NCBI RefSeq assembly: GCF_001513975.1
Contig: NZ_KQ947984.1
Coordinates: 1-64,000, forward strand
Length of the DNA stretch: 64,000 bases
Direction of reading: 5' to 3'
DNA from: Streptomyces curacoi
GTDB taxonomy: Bacteria > Actinomycetota > Actinomycetes > Streptomycetales > Streptomycetaceae
The notes below the pieces were generated by a model. It did no database searches. It was not told the origin of the DNA and saw only the letters and a program-made list of their open reading frames with translations. Each line of letters starts with the position of its first letter. Position 1 is the stretch's first letter. Position numbers and translations under genes: made by a program. Shown piece by piece: positions 45,295 to 53,667 of the stretch.

Positions 45295-46857
45295 ATGGCG
45301 GATGGCGCCATGACCGCGACGTTTCTCGCCGTGATCGGCGGGGCGTCGCTGCTCGCCGTCACCGCGCGCCGCCTGCACCCCAGCGACCGGCTGCCCTCCC
45401 TGGAGGGCTGGGCGCTGGCCGACCGCAGTCTCGGCCCGGTGTGGACCTGGCTGCTGCTCGGCGGCACGATCTTCACCGCGTACACCTTCACCGCCGTACC
45501 GGGACTGGCGTACGGCAACGGCGCACCCGCCTTCTTCGCGGTGCCGTACACGGTGATCGTCTGTCCGATCGCCTTCGTGCTGCTGAGCCGGCTGTGGTCG
45601 GTGGCGAAGCGGCACGGCTATGTGACCGCCGCCGACTTCGTGCGCGGGCGGTACGGCTCGCCGCCGCTGGCGCTGGTGGTCGCGCTGACCGGGATACTGG
45701 CGACGATGCCGTATCTGGCGCTTCAGCTGCTCGGCATACGCGCGGTGCTCACGGCGGGTGGCCTGTACCCGCGGGGCGCGGCCGGTGACCTGGTGATGGT
45801 GGCGCTGTTCGCCGGGCTTGCGGTGGCGACGTACCGGCACGGGCTGCGGGCGCCGACGGTGATCTCGGCGCTGAAGGCGGTGGCCGTCTTCGTCTCGCTC
45901 ACCGCCGTGTGCTGGCTGGTCCTGGAGCGGCTCGGCGGGTTCGGCGCGGTCTTCGACGGCGCGGCCCGGCGGCTCGGCGGCACGGACGCCGCGAACTCGC
46001 CCCTCCTGCTGTCCCCGGACCAGCAGCCCGCGTACGCCACCCTCGCCCTCGGCTCCGCGCTCGCCCTGCTGATGTACCCGCACGTCCTCACCGCGGGCTT
46101 CGCCGCCGACGGCCCCCGCACCCTGCGCAAGGTCTCGGTGGCCCTGCCCGCCTGGACGGGACTGCTCGCCCTCTTCGGCTTCCTCGGCATCGCGGCCCTC
46201 GCGACGGGGGTGGAGGCACCCGACGGGGGCGCCGAGGCGGCCGTGCCGATGCTGGTCGACCGGCTGATGCCGGGGCCGCTGGCCGGGCTGGTGTTCGGCG
46301 CGATCACCGTGGGGGCGCTGGTCCCGGCGGCCGTGATGTCGATCGCCGCCGCCACCAGCTTCGTACGGAACGTGTACGTCGAGTACGTCCATCCCACCGC
46401 CACGCCCAAGCGGCAGGTGCGCATCGCCAAGGCGGTGTCGCTGACCGCGAAGGTGGGGGCGGTGGCGTTCGTGTTCGGGCTGCGCGACCAGGACGCCATC
46501 AACCTCCAGCTGCTCGGCGGCGTATGGATCCTCCAGGTCTTCCCGGCCGTCGCCGTCGGCCTGTTCACCGGGCGGCTGCACCCGCGGGCGCTGCTCGCCG
46601 GGTGGGCCGTGGGCATGGTGGCCGGCACCTTCCTCGTGGTGCGCGAGGGGTTCTCCTCGGTCGTGCCGCTCGGCACCGGCGCCGGACCGGTCGAGATCTA
46701 CGCCGGGCTCGCCGCCCTGCTGCTCAACCTGATCGTCGCGGTGGCCGGGACCGCGGTGCTCGAACGCCTCGGTGTCCCGCGCGGCGCCGACCTGACCGAC
46801 CTGCCGTCCCGCCTGACCGTCAGGCGGCGCCCCGAGACGGGAGCGAACCAGCCGTGA
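45295..46857 (+). CDS. Sodium:solute symporter family protein
   Basis: A 520-residue SSS transporter with about 13 helices. Features are SLEGWALADRSLGPVWTWLL near residue 35, YTFTAVPGLAYGNGAPAFFA, ADFVRGRYGSP, and GALVPAAVMSIAAATSFVRN. It resembles monocarboxylate permeases (MctP/YidK-like). The ATG at 45295 follows AAGGACGGTGACC. Its stop overlaps the next gene in GTGA, coupling the transporter to a sigma factor. The expected DUF3311 partner lies on the opposite strand across a 168-bp divergent promoter region. Confidence 0.92.
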   Translation: MADGAMTATFLAVIGGASLLAVTARRLHPSDRLPSLEGWALADRSLGPVWTWLLLGGTIFTAYTFTAVPGLAYGNGAPAFFAVPYTVIVCPIAFVLLSRLWSVAKRHGYVTAADFVRGRYGSPPLALVVALTGILATMPYLALQLLGIRAVLTAGGLYPRGAAGDLVMVALFAGLAVATYRHGLRAPTVISALKAVAVFVSLTAVCWLVLERLGGFGAVFDGAARRLGGTDAANSPLLLSPDQQPAYATLALGSALALLMYPHVLTAGFAADGPRTLRKVSVALPAWTGLLALFGFLGIAALATGVEAPDGGAEAAVPMLVDRLMPGPLAGLVFGAITVGALVPAAVMSIAAATSFVRNVYVEYVHPTATPKRQVRIAKAVSLTAKVGAVAFVFGLRDQDAINLQLLGGVWILQVFPAVAVGLFTGRLHPRALLAGWAVGMVAGTFLVVREGFSSVVPLGTGAGPVEIYAGLAALLLNLIVAVAGTAVLERLGVPRGADLTDLPSRLTVRRRPETGANQP

Positions 46858-47504
46858 GACGCAGACCCACAACTCCCCTACGGGAGGCGGCCGTTCCGAG
46901 TCCGCAGGAGCCGCTCGCGACGCGCCCCGCCGACCCGGGCGGAGCGGCCCTCGCGTCGGCGCCGCCCGGCGCACCCCTGGCACCCGCCGTGACCGACCCG
47001 GTGGAGCTGGAGCGCGAGGCCGCCCTCGCGCGGCTCTTCGAGCTGCACTACTCCTCGATGCTGCGCCTGGCCGTGCTGCTCGGCGCCGACGACCCGGAGA
47101 ACGTGGTGGCCGAGGCGTACTACCAGATCTACCGCAAGTGGCGGCGGCTGCGGGACGTCGAGTCGGCGGAGGCGTATCTGCGCTCCACCGTCTGCAATCT
47201 GACGCGGATGCGCATACGCCACCTCCAGGTCGCCCGCAGGCACACCGAGAACCCCCCGGCCCCGCCCGTCGACGTCGTCGCCTCCGCCGAGAGCACCGCG
47301 CTGCTCCGTGACGACCAGCGCGTGCTGATCGACGCGCTCCAGCAATTGCCCGCCCGGCAGCGCGAGGCACTGGTGCTGCGGCACTGGCTCGGACTGAAGG
47401 AGAGCGAGATCGCCGCGGCGATGGGCATCTCCTGCGGGTCCGTCAAAACCCATACCGCGCGCGGCCTCGCCGCCCTGACCCAGGCGATGGAGGCCCGGCG
47501 ATGA
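46854..47504 (+). CDS. RNA polymerase sigma factor, ECF (SigE-like/sigma-70 family)
   Basis: A 216-residue sigma factor. A variable Pro/Ala-rich N terminus (1-50) precedes region 2 (about 60-125, LARLFELHYSSMLRLAVLLG, then ENVVAEAYYQIYRKWRRL). Region 4 spans about 160-210 (LPARQREALVLRHWLGLKES and MGISCGSVKTHTARGLAAL). The usual DAEDLVQ-type region 2 core reads DPENVVAEAY. The start GTG overlaps the symporter stop, so translation depends on transporter synthesis. A small membrane protein follows with an ATGA overlap and may be its anti-sigma or a sensor. Confidence 0.9.
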   Translation: MRRRPTTPLREAAVPSPQEPLATRPADPGGAALASAPPGAPLAPAVTDPVELEREAALARLFELHYSSMLRLAVLLGADDPENVVAEAYYQIYRKWRRLRDVESAEAYLRSTVCNLTRMRIRHLQVARRHTENPPAPPVDVVASAESTALLRDDQRVLIDALQQLPARQREALVLRHWLGLKESEIAAAMGISCGSVKTHTARGLAALTQAMEARR

Positions 47505-47812
47505 CGCATCGAGACGCGACTGGGTCGCGTGGCACCAGTGCGGACCGCACGGAGCGGGAGCTGCGCGAGGCGCTCGCCGCGCTCGCCGGCGGAGTGCAGG
47601 CCGCGCCCGACGCCTATCGCACGGCGCGCGGCGAGTGGCTGCGCCGGGAACGCCGGCGACGGCTCGTCCTCGCCGTCCTCGTCATGGTCGTGTTCGCCCT
47701 GGCCACCCTGATCGGGCTGTGGGTCCTGAACCAGGCCCCGGCCGATCCCGGCGTGATCTTCTCCGGTACCGGGTCCGCGGCGGGCGTGTCGCTTCCCCGG
47801 CCCCACCCCTGA
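47501..47812 (+). CDS. Small single-pass membrane protein, possible anti-sigma partner
   Basis: A 103-residue protein. A charged cytoplasmic helix (about 15-50, ERELREALAALAGGVQ, then EWLRRERRRR) leads into one membrane helix (55-76, LVLAVLVMVVFALATLIGLWVL) and a short outer tail. It is translationally coupled (ATGA) to the sigma factor, the position normally held by anti-sigma factors. It is shorter than usual anti-sigmas and lacks the ZAS HxxxCxxC motif. Anti-sigma function is therefore inference from position only. Confidence 0.75.
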   Translation: MTHRDATGSRGTSADRTERELREALAALAGGVQAAPDAYRTARGEWLRRERRRRLVLAVLVMVVFALATLIGLWVLNQAPADPGVIFSGTGSAAGVSLPRPHP

Positions 47813-47840
47813 TCGGCGCCTGGACACTCAGGATTGGTCC

Positions 47841-49655
47841 ATGGAGACCCAGGGAACCCGCAACCCCGTGCACCCGCGCATCGAGGACTACGCCCTGATC
47901 GGTGACGAGCAGACGGCTGCCCTGATCGGCACGGACGGCTCCGTCGACTGGCTGTGTCTGCCCCGCTTCGACTCGGCCGCCTGCTTCGCCAGGCTGCTGG
48001 GTGACGAGGAGAACGGCCACTGGCGCATCGCCCCCAAGCACGCGAAGGGCCCCTGCACCCGCCGCGCCTACCGCCCGGACACCCTGGTGCTGGACACCGA
48101 GTGGGAGACCGACGAGGGCGCGATCCGCGTCACCGATCTGATGCCCCAACGCGACCGCGCCCCCGACCTGGTGCGCATCGTGGAGGGCCTCAGCGGCCGA
48201 GTCACCGTGCACAGCGCCCTGCGGATCCGCTTCGACTACGGCTCGATCGTCCCCTGGGTGCGCAAGTCCGACGGCCACCGTGTGGCCGTGGCCGGACCGG
48301 ACTCGGTGTGGCTGCGCAGCGAGCCCGAGGTGCACACCTGGGGCAAGGGCTTCGGCACCTACTCGGAGTTCACGGTCGAGGAGGGCGAGAAGGTCGCGTT
48401 CGTCCTCACCTGGCACCCCTCGCACGAGCCGCGCCCGCCGCTCGTCGACCCGTACAGGACACTGCGCACCAGCGTCCGCGACTGGCGGAAGTGGGCAAGC
48501 CGCTGCCGCTACGACGGCCCGTACCGCGACGCCGTGGTCCGCTCCCTGATCACCCTCAAAGCCCTCACCTACCGGCCGACCGGCGGCATCGTCGCCGCCC
48601 CCACCACCTCGCTCCCCGAGGAGTTGGGCGGGGTCCGCAACTGGGACTACCGCTACTGCTGGCTGCGCGACTCCACCCTCACCCTGAACGCCCTGCTGGC
48701 GGCGGGCTATCAGGAGGAGGCCGAGGCGTGGCGCAACTGGCTGCTGCGCGCGGTCGCCGGCGACCCGGCAGACCTGCAGATCATGTACGGCCTGGCGGGC
48801 GAGCGGCGGCTGCCCGAGTTCGAGGTGCCGTGGCTGTCCGGCTTCGCCGGCTCCAGGCCCGTCCGCATCGGCAACCAGGCCGTGCAGCAGCTCCAGTTGG
48901 ACGTGTACGGCGAGGTCATGGACACGCTGGCGCTGGCCCGGCACGCGGGTCTGTCCACCAAGCCGCAGATCTGGGCGATCCAGGCCGCCCTCATCGACTG
49001 GCTGCGCGAGCAGTGGCAGCGGCCGGACGAGGGGCTGTGGGAGGTGCGCGGCGGCCGCCGTCACTTCGTGCACTCGAAGGTGATGGTGTGGGTGGCCGCG
49101 GACCGGGCCGTGCGCACCCTGGAGAAGAACCCGAACCTGGAAGGCGACCTCGACGGCTGGCGGGAGCTGCGCGACGACGTCCACCGCGAGGTGTGCGAGA
49201 AGGGCTACGACGCCGAGCGGAACACCTTCACACAGTCCTACGGCTCCCGTGAACTCGACGCCGCGCTGCTGCTCATCCCGCGCGTCGGCTTCCTGCCGCC
49301 CGACGACCCGCGCGTCACCGGCACCATCGACGCGATCCGCGCCGAGCTCAGCCATGACGGTTTCCTGCGTCGCTACAGCACCGACGAGACGACCGTCGAC
49401 GGGCTGCCGGGCAGCGAGGGCGCGTTCCTGGTGTGCTCGTTCTGGCTCGCGGACGCGCTGCACATGACGGGCCGTATCCAGGAGGCCCGGGAGCTGTTCG
49501 AGCGGGTGGCCGGGCTCGCCAACGACGTGGGCCTGCTGTCCGAGGAGTACGACCCCGTCTCCGGCCGCCAGCTCGGCAACTTCCCGCAGGCCTTCAGCCA
49601 CATCGGCCTGGTGAACACCGCCCTCGCCCTGTTCGGGGACGAGGAGGCAGGATAG
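47841..49655 (+). CDS. Glycoside hydrolase family 15 protein (glucoamylase/trehalase-like)
   Basis: A 604-residue soluble enzyme. The N-terminal beta domain opens HPRIEDYALIGDEQTAALIG and continues with GSVDWLCLPRFDSAACFARL. The catalytic alpha/alpha barrel has RNWDYRYCWLRDSTLTLNAL and the C-terminal LSEEYDPVSGRQLGNFPQAF with a presumed catalytic Glu. There is no signal peptide, so it acts inside the cell, consistent with actinobacterial GH15 trehalases; glucoamylase-type activity is equally possible. It lies 28 bases after the membrane-protein gene and may share its transcript. Confidence 0.93.
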   Translation: METQGTRNPVHPRIEDYALIGDEQTAALIGTDGSVDWLCLPRFDSAACFARLLGDEENGHWRIAPKHAKGPCTRRAYRPDTLVLDTEWETDEGAIRVTDLMPQRDRAPDLVRIVEGLSGRVTVHSALRIRFDYGSIVPWVRKSDGHRVAVAGPDSVWLRSEPEVHTWGKGFGTYSEFTVEEGEKVAFVLTWHPSHEPRPPLVDPYRTLRTSVRDWRKWASRCRYDGPYRDAVVRSLITLKALTYRPTGGIVAAPTTSLPEELGGVRNWDYRYCWLRDSTLTLNALLAAGYQEEAEAWRNWLLRAVAGDPADLQIMYGLAGERRLPEFEVPWLSGFAGSRPVRIGNQAVQQLQLDVYGEVMDTLALARHAGLSTKPQIWAIQAALIDWLREQWQRPDEGLWEVRGGRRHFVHSKVMVWVAADRAVRTLEKNPNLEGDLDGWRELRDDVHREVCEKGYDAERNTFTQSYGSRELDAALLLIPRVGFLPPDDPRVTGTIDAIRAELSHDGFLRRYSTDETTVDGLPGSEGAFLVCSFWLADALHMTGRIQEARELFERVAGLANDVGLLSEEYDPVSGRQLGNFPQAFSHIGLVNTALALFGDEEAG

Positions 49656-49660
49656 GGGCC

Positions 49661-50416
49661 ATGGATCTTGGACTGAAGGACCGGGTGTACGTCGTCACGG
49701 GGGCCACCCGCGGACTGGGCAACGCGGCGGCGCGTGAGCTCGTGGCCGACGGGGCGAAGGTGGTGGTGACCGGGCGGGACGAGAAGCGGGTCGCCGCCGC
49801 CGCGGGCGAACTGGGGCCGAACGCCGTCGGGATGGCCGTCGACAACGCCGACCCGGAGGCGCCGGCTCGGCTCATCGCCGCCGCGCGCGAGCGGTTCGGC
49901 CGGTTCGACGGCGTTTTCATCAGTGTGGGCGGACCGCCGGCCGGTTTTGTCGCCGACAACACCGACGAGCAGTGGCAGGCCGCGTTCGAGTCGGTGTTCC
50001 TCGGAGCGGTCCGGCTTGCTCGGGCGGCAGCGGCGGAGCTCGATGAGGGCGGGGTCATCGGGTTCGTGCTGTCGGGTTCGGTGCATGAGCCGATTCCGGG
50101 GCTGACCATTTCGAACGGGCTGCGGCCGGGGCTGGCCGGGTTCGCCAAGTCCCTCGCGGACGAGTTGGGGCCGCGGGGCATTCGGGTGGTCGGACTGCTT
50201 CCGGCGCGTATCGATACGGACCGGGTGCGGGAGCTGGACGGCATGTCGGCGGACCCGGAGGCCACCCGGGCCGCGAACGAGGCGCGGATTCCCCTTCGGC
50301 GGTACGGGACGCCGGAGGAGTTCGGGCGTGCGGCGGCGTTCCTCCTGTCGCCGGCGGCTTCCTATCTGACGGGGATCATGCTGCCGGTGGACGGCGGGAT
50401 GCGGCACGGCTTCTGA
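49661..50416 (+). CDS. Atypical short-chain dehydrogenase/reductase family protein
   Basis: A 251-residue SDR-fold protein. The nucleotide-binding TGATRGLG is intact (residues 14-21), and the C terminus ends in TGIMLPVDGGMRHGF. The canonical YxxxK active site is not present. The corresponding segment reads TISNGLRPGLAGFAKSLADE, matching a subgroup with SNxxR in its place. Activity may therefore differ from ordinary ketoreductases. The ATG at 49661 follows GAGGAGGCAGG, 5 bases after the GH15 stop, indicating cotranscription. Confidence 0.88.
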   Translation: MDLGLKDRVYVVTGATRGLGNAAARELVADGAKVVVTGRDEKRVAAAAGELGPNAVGMAVDNADPEAPARLIAAARERFGRFDGVFISVGGPPAGFVADNTDEQWQAAFESVFLGAVRLARAAAAELDEGGVIGFVLSGSVHEPIPGLTISNGLRPGLAGFAKSLADELGPRGIRVVGLLPARIDTDRVRELDGMSADPEATRAANEARIPLRRYGTPEEFGRAAAFLLSPAASYLTGIMLPVDGGMRHGF

Positions 50417-50420
50417 GGTT

Positions 50421-50469
50421 CAAGTCACCCTCTCGGCACGGGTTCACTCAAGTCACCCTCTCGGCACGG
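50421..50469. repeat. 21-bp direct repeat at the amaP 3' end
   Basis: CAAGTCACCCTCTCGGCACGG occurs exactly at 50421-50441 and again at 50449-50469. The second copy contains the last codons and stop of the amaP-like gene; the first is an extra copy just downstream. Confidence 0.95.
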
Positions 50470-51035
50470 TGCTTGACGCCCCGCAGCCGGACCTCGGTCG
50501 GCAGTGCGGCCAGGCCCGCCGAGTCGCGGGCGTGGGTCAGGGCCTGCGCCGTGAGGTCGTTCAGCGCGGTCCCCGGGTCCACATGCGGTTCCAGCAGGAG
50601 CCGCACCCGGGTCTCGGGGGCGCTGCGGCGGCCCGTCAAGTGGACGTGGGCGCGCTGGACCCCCTCCAGCCCCGCCGCCTCGCTTTCCAGTACGCCCTCC
50701 AGGGCCCGTCCCCGCAGCAGTGCGCCCTCGCCGTCGCCGGTGTCGACCAGGATCTCGGCGAGGCGGCGTCGGCGCAGGTTCGTGGTCAGCCACCACAGGG
50801 CGAGCAGCACCAGGACGGCCAGTACGGCGATGACGGTCGGCCACCACCAGGCGTCGCCCCGCCAGCGCGTCCGCTCGGCGTCGCTGAGCAGGACGTCGTG
50901 GCGGTCGTGGTGGATCCACCAAGAGGGAGGATCCAGGCCGAGCCCCACGGCCAGGACGGAGCCGCCGATCACCACCAGCACCAGCCCGACGATCCCGATC
51001 AGCACCCGGTTGACCACCCTGAGCACGGCCGTCAC
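50448..51035 (-). CDS. amaP: AmaP-type alkaline shock membrane anchor protein
   Basis: A 195-residue protein. It has an N-terminal helix (about 8-32, VLIGIVGLVLVVIGGSVLAV), a second helix (about 66-86), then a soluble domain with repeated Val/Arg strands (AHVHLTGRRSAPETRVRLLL). AmaP tethers Asp23 to the membrane in staphylococci. It is the last gene of a five-gene operon on this strand. Its GTG overlaps the upstream stop (GTGA). The 3' end is partly duplicated (see the 21-bp repeat). Confidence 0.85.
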   Translation of the reverse strand: MTAVLRVVNRVLIGIVGLVLVVIGGSVLAVGLGLDPPSWWIHHDRHDVLLSDAERTRWRGDAWWWPTVIAVLAVLVLLALWWLTTNLRRRRLAEILVDTGDGEGALLRGRALEGVLESEAAGLEGVQRAHVHLTGRRSAPETRVRLLLEPHVDPGTALNDLTAQALTHARDSAGLAALPTEVRLRGVKHRAERVT

Positions 51036-51709
51036 CCCTTCCGTCCGGGTCGCCGTACATGGACCGACAGCGCGGGCGGGCGGGTCAGCCCCAGGCCCCT
51101 GATCGCGTCGGCGAGCGTGGCGTCCAGGTCGGTGCGTACGTCGTCCAGATCGCGGAAGTGCGAGACCGCGCGGACGTCGGCCCGGGCGCGGCCCACCCGT
51201 ACCCGTACGGTCTGGACCCCGGCGACTTCCATGGCCCGGTCGCGCAGGACCAGGGCGGCCAGGTCGCGGTGGAGTCCCGCGCGGACGTCGGGGTGGGTGC
51301 GCCGCATCGGCAGTACCGACCGCAGACCGGGTGTGGCGGCCAGGACGAGCAGCCAGAGGCCGAGGGCGGTGGCGACGCCCGCGCCGACGAGCACCCAGAT
51401 GTCGTCGAGGGGGCGTTCGGCGAGCCCGCGGGCCAGTTCCCGGCGCCAGCGCATGGCGGGCCGGTCGGCGCGCACGGCGGCGATGTCGTAGAGGAACATG
51501 CCCGCGGTGGCGAGCAGCACGAGCGCGGTGAGGGCGGCCGGGATACGGCGGGCCGACCAGAAGCGGCGCTCACGGCCGTCGCCGTCGACGGCCGGCGGGG
51601 GCTCGTAGTCCGCTGCCGACGCCGACTGGTCGAGGCTGCCGGGCCCGGTCGCCTTCTCGATGACCGGCAGTCGCTGTGTGGTGCCCTCGGTGCCCTGGGG
51701 CTCGCTCAT
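51032..51709 (-). CDS. DUF6286-type membrane protein of the alkaline-shock operon
   Basis: A 225-residue protein. It has a disordered N terminus (1-55), one helix (about 58-78, IPAALTALVLLATAGMFLYD), a loop, and a second helix (about 104-125, DDIWVLVGAGVATALGLWLL). The C-terminal soluble domain resembles the AmaP/Asp23-associated fold (VQTVRVRVGRARADVRAVSH). I recall this as DUF6286. Its ATG at 51709 overlaps the stop of the Asp23-like gene and its stop overlaps amaP, so it is cotranslated with both. Confidence 0.8.
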   Translation of the reverse strand: MSEPQGTEGTTQRLPVIEKATGPGSLDQSASAADYEPPPAVDGDGRERRFWSARRIPAALTALVLLATAGMFLYDIAAVRADRPAMRWRRELARGLAERPLDDIWVLVGAGVATALGLWLLVLAATPGLRSVLPMRRTHPDVRAGLHRDLAALVLRDRAMEVAGVQTVRVRVGRARADVRAVSHFRDLDDVRTDLDATLADAIRGLGLTRPPALSVHVRRPGRKG

Positions 51710-52119
51710 CGCGTCCTCCCCTGTGCCGTGCCCTGCGCGGGCGCCGGGTGCAGCCGCTCCACGTGCACGGTGACCTCCGGCACCTCCATGCCCACCAACG
51801 CGCCTACCCGCTCCACGACATGCCGACGCACAGCCGCGCACCGGGCGCCGATGTCGGTGGGGTAGTCGAGTTCGAGGTGGACGCGGACCCGGGCCGTGTC
51901 GACGGGGGCCGCCCCGGCCCGAGCGGAGTCGAGCGCCTGGGGGCGGACCACGACGTCGGCGTAGGGCCGGGCCGCGTCCTTGGTCAGCTCACCCACCGCC
52001 TCGCGTGCGGCCTGTGAGGCGATCTTCGCGACGACCCGGTCGGCGGTCCGGGTCGCCCCGCGTTCAACGGGCGGCACCGTGCTCAGCGGTCTGCGGAGCT
52101 CCGTCGCCCCACCGCTCAC
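51706..52119 (-). CDS. Asp23/Gls24 family envelope stress protein (second copy)
   Basis: A 137-residue protein with the Asp23 core: TRTADRVVAKIASQAAREAV, then Val-rich strands RVRVHLELDYPTDIGARCAA and VVERVGALVGMEVPEVTVHV. Asp23 proteins are abundant stress proteins that line the inner membrane through AmaP. The GTG at 52119 lies 4 bases after the preceding stop; an in-frame GTG at 52143 would overlap that gene by 20 bases and is the alternative. Confidence 0.82.
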   Translation of the reverse strand: MSGGATELRRPLSTVPPVERGATRTADRVVAKIASQAAREAVGELTKDAARPYADVVVRPQALDSARAGAAPVDTARVRVHLELDYPTDIGARCAAVRRHVVERVGALVGMEVPEVTVHVERLHPAPAQGTAQGRTR

Positions 52120-52123
52120 GGTG

Positions 52124-52309
52124 TCACCGCCGCCGTTCGTCACGGTGCCGGAAGAAGTCGCCGAGCTCCCAGTCCCCTTCCAGGAACCGCCCGGCGACGA
52201 AGCCGACGGCGCCCAGGGCCGCCACCAGCAAGAAGGCGCCGAACCCGCCGAAATAACCGGCGAAGCCCAGTGTCATGCCGGCGATCATGCCGACCACGGC
52301 CATGCTCAT
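52124..52309 (-). CDS. DUF2273-like small membrane protein
   Basis: A 61-residue protein with two hydrophobic helices (about 4-22 and 24-41, GAFLLVAALGAVGFVAGRFL). The tail EGDWELGDFFRHRDERRR follows. Size, position between two Asp23 genes, and the GRxLEGD motif match the DUF2273 proteins of firmicute alkaline-shock operons. The ATG at 52309 follows GAGGAGC. It probably helps place Asp23 at the membrane; this is inferred from operon content. Confidence 0.75.
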   Translation of the reverse strand: MSMAVVGMIAGMTLGFAGYFGGFGAFLLVAALGAVGFVAGRFLEGDWELGDFFRHRDERRR

Positions 52310-52368
52310 GGTGCGCTCCTCAGCTCCTCAGCAAGTCCCCGCCCCCGCGTTGTCCGGTCGCCGGTGCG

Positions 52369-52845
52369 TCACTGGATCCGGCGCTCCGGTTCCTCTTCCT
52401 CTTCGTCCGGCAGCTTCACATCACTCACCGAGATGTTGACCTCGACGACTTCGAGGCCGGTCATCCGCTCGACGGCGGTGATGACGTTCTCGCGCACGTC
52501 GCGGGCCACGTCGGCGATCGACACGCCGTACTCGACGACGATCTCCAGGTCGAGCGCGGCCTGTACCTCACCGACCTCGGCCTTCACCCCGCGCGTCACC
52601 GACTTGGCCCCGCCGGGCACCCGGTCGCGCACCGCCCCGAAGGTCCGCGCCAGTCCGCTGCCCATGGCGTGCACACCGTCCACATCGCGTGCGGCCATCC
52701 CGGCGATCTTCTCCACGACGCCGTCCGCGATGGTCGTCCTGCCCCGGCCACCGGGGTCTCCCCCGCCGCGCCGGGTCGCCTGCGTCTTTCGCGTGCTGAG
52801 GGTCTCGCCCTCCGTCCCCCGGTTCTGCTCGGTCGTCTCAGTCAT
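52369..52845 (-). CDS. Asp23/Gls24 family envelope stress protein (first copy)
   Basis: A 158-residue protein. An acidic/basic disordered N terminus (1-36) precedes the Asp23 domain: TTIADGVVEKIAGMAARDVD, GVHAMG, then VEYGVSIADVARDVRENVIT and LEVVEVNISVSDVKLP. It ends in an acidic EEEEE stretch. It is the first gene of the alkaline-shock operon, and its ATG at 52845 follows AAAAGGACGAACGGCC. The 87-bp gap to the divergent gene at 52933 should hold both promoters. Confidence 0.9.
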   Translation of the reverse strand: MTETTEQNRGTEGETLSTRKTQATRRGGGDPGGRGRTTIADGVVEKIAGMAARDVDGVHAMGSGLARTFGAVRDRVPGGAKSVTRGVKAEVGEVQAALDLEIVVEYGVSIADVARDVRENVITAVERMTGLEVVEVNISVSDVKLPDEEEEEPERRIQ

Positions 52846-52932
52846 GGCCGTTCGTCCTTTTCGGTTGTCGTCCCTTGACCACCGTAAGCACGGCGACGCG
52901 ATCCCGCGCCACGGATGCGGCAGGCTGGAGGA

Positions 52933-53655
52933 ATGACGACGGCAGATCGGTGGACGCAGGCAGTGCGGCAGCAGCTCGGGCTCGGCAGACTGCTGCCTCT
53001 GGGCGGCGCGCGCGACGGCTCGTGGATCTCCGAGCGGGCGGCCGAGGTGGTGTTGCGGCGCGCGGCAGCGGGCGTGCGCGGGGTACGGCTGGGCGCGCTC
53101 CGGATCGGGCTGACCGACCCAAAGGACGTGCACGAGGCCGCCGTACCGCTGCCTCCGAGCGCGCTGCCGCCGGGGCCGCTCCGGGTCACGGCGGACTTCG
53201 CGGCGACGGCGGCCGAGCCGCTGCCCGCGACGGCGGAGCGGCTGCGCGCGCTGTTGGCCGCGGCGGCGACGGAACGCCTCGGCCTGACGGTGACCGAGGT
53301 GGATCTACGAGTGACGGCCCTGCTCGACGAGGAGGCGGAGGCCCCTGCCGTACAGCCGCCCGAGCCGACCCGGTCGGCGGAGCCCGCCACTCCCGACGAG
53401 GAACGCATCGCCGCCGTGACCCTGGCGATCCCGGGCGTCACCCGAATGACCGGCACCCTGGGCGGGTTGGGCCGTTCGGTGCACATCGAGGAACGGCAGG
53501 ACGAGGCCGCCCTGCCGCATCGCCATGTACGCGTGGAGATCGCGGTGAGCGCCGACCAGCGGGCCGTTGAGGTGGCCCGGGAGGTCCGCGAAAGGGTGGG
53601 AAGGGCGCTGGCGGATCACCCGACGGTGGCGGTGCTGGTCACGTCCGTCGGCTGA
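52933..53655 (+). CDS. Conserved hypothetical protein divergent from the Asp23 operon
   Basis: A 240-residue soluble protein in two parts. Each shows alternating Val/Arg strands similar to Asp23-type folds (GVRGVRLGALRIGLTDPKDV; then RIAAVTLAIPGVTRMTGTLG and VRVEIAVSADQRAVEVAREV). This suggests a tandem Asp23-like architecture, but similarity is weak. GGAGG lies only one base before the ATG at 52933; the ATG at 52915 is the alternative start. The divergent position suggests shared regulation with the envelope-stress operon. Confidence 0.72.
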   Translation: MTTADRWTQAVRQQLGLGRLLPLGGARDGSWISERAAEVVLRRAAAGVRGVRLGALRIGLTDPKDVHEAAVPLPPSALPPGPLRVTADFAATAAEPLPATAERLRALLAAAATERLGLTVTEVDLRVTALLDEEAEAPAVQPPEPTRSAEPATPDEERIAAVTLAIPGVTRMTGTLGGLGRSVHIEERQDEAALPHRHVRVEIAVSADQRAVEVAREVRERVGRALADHPTVAVLVTSVG

Positions 53656-53667
53656 GCAGCGCAGGGC

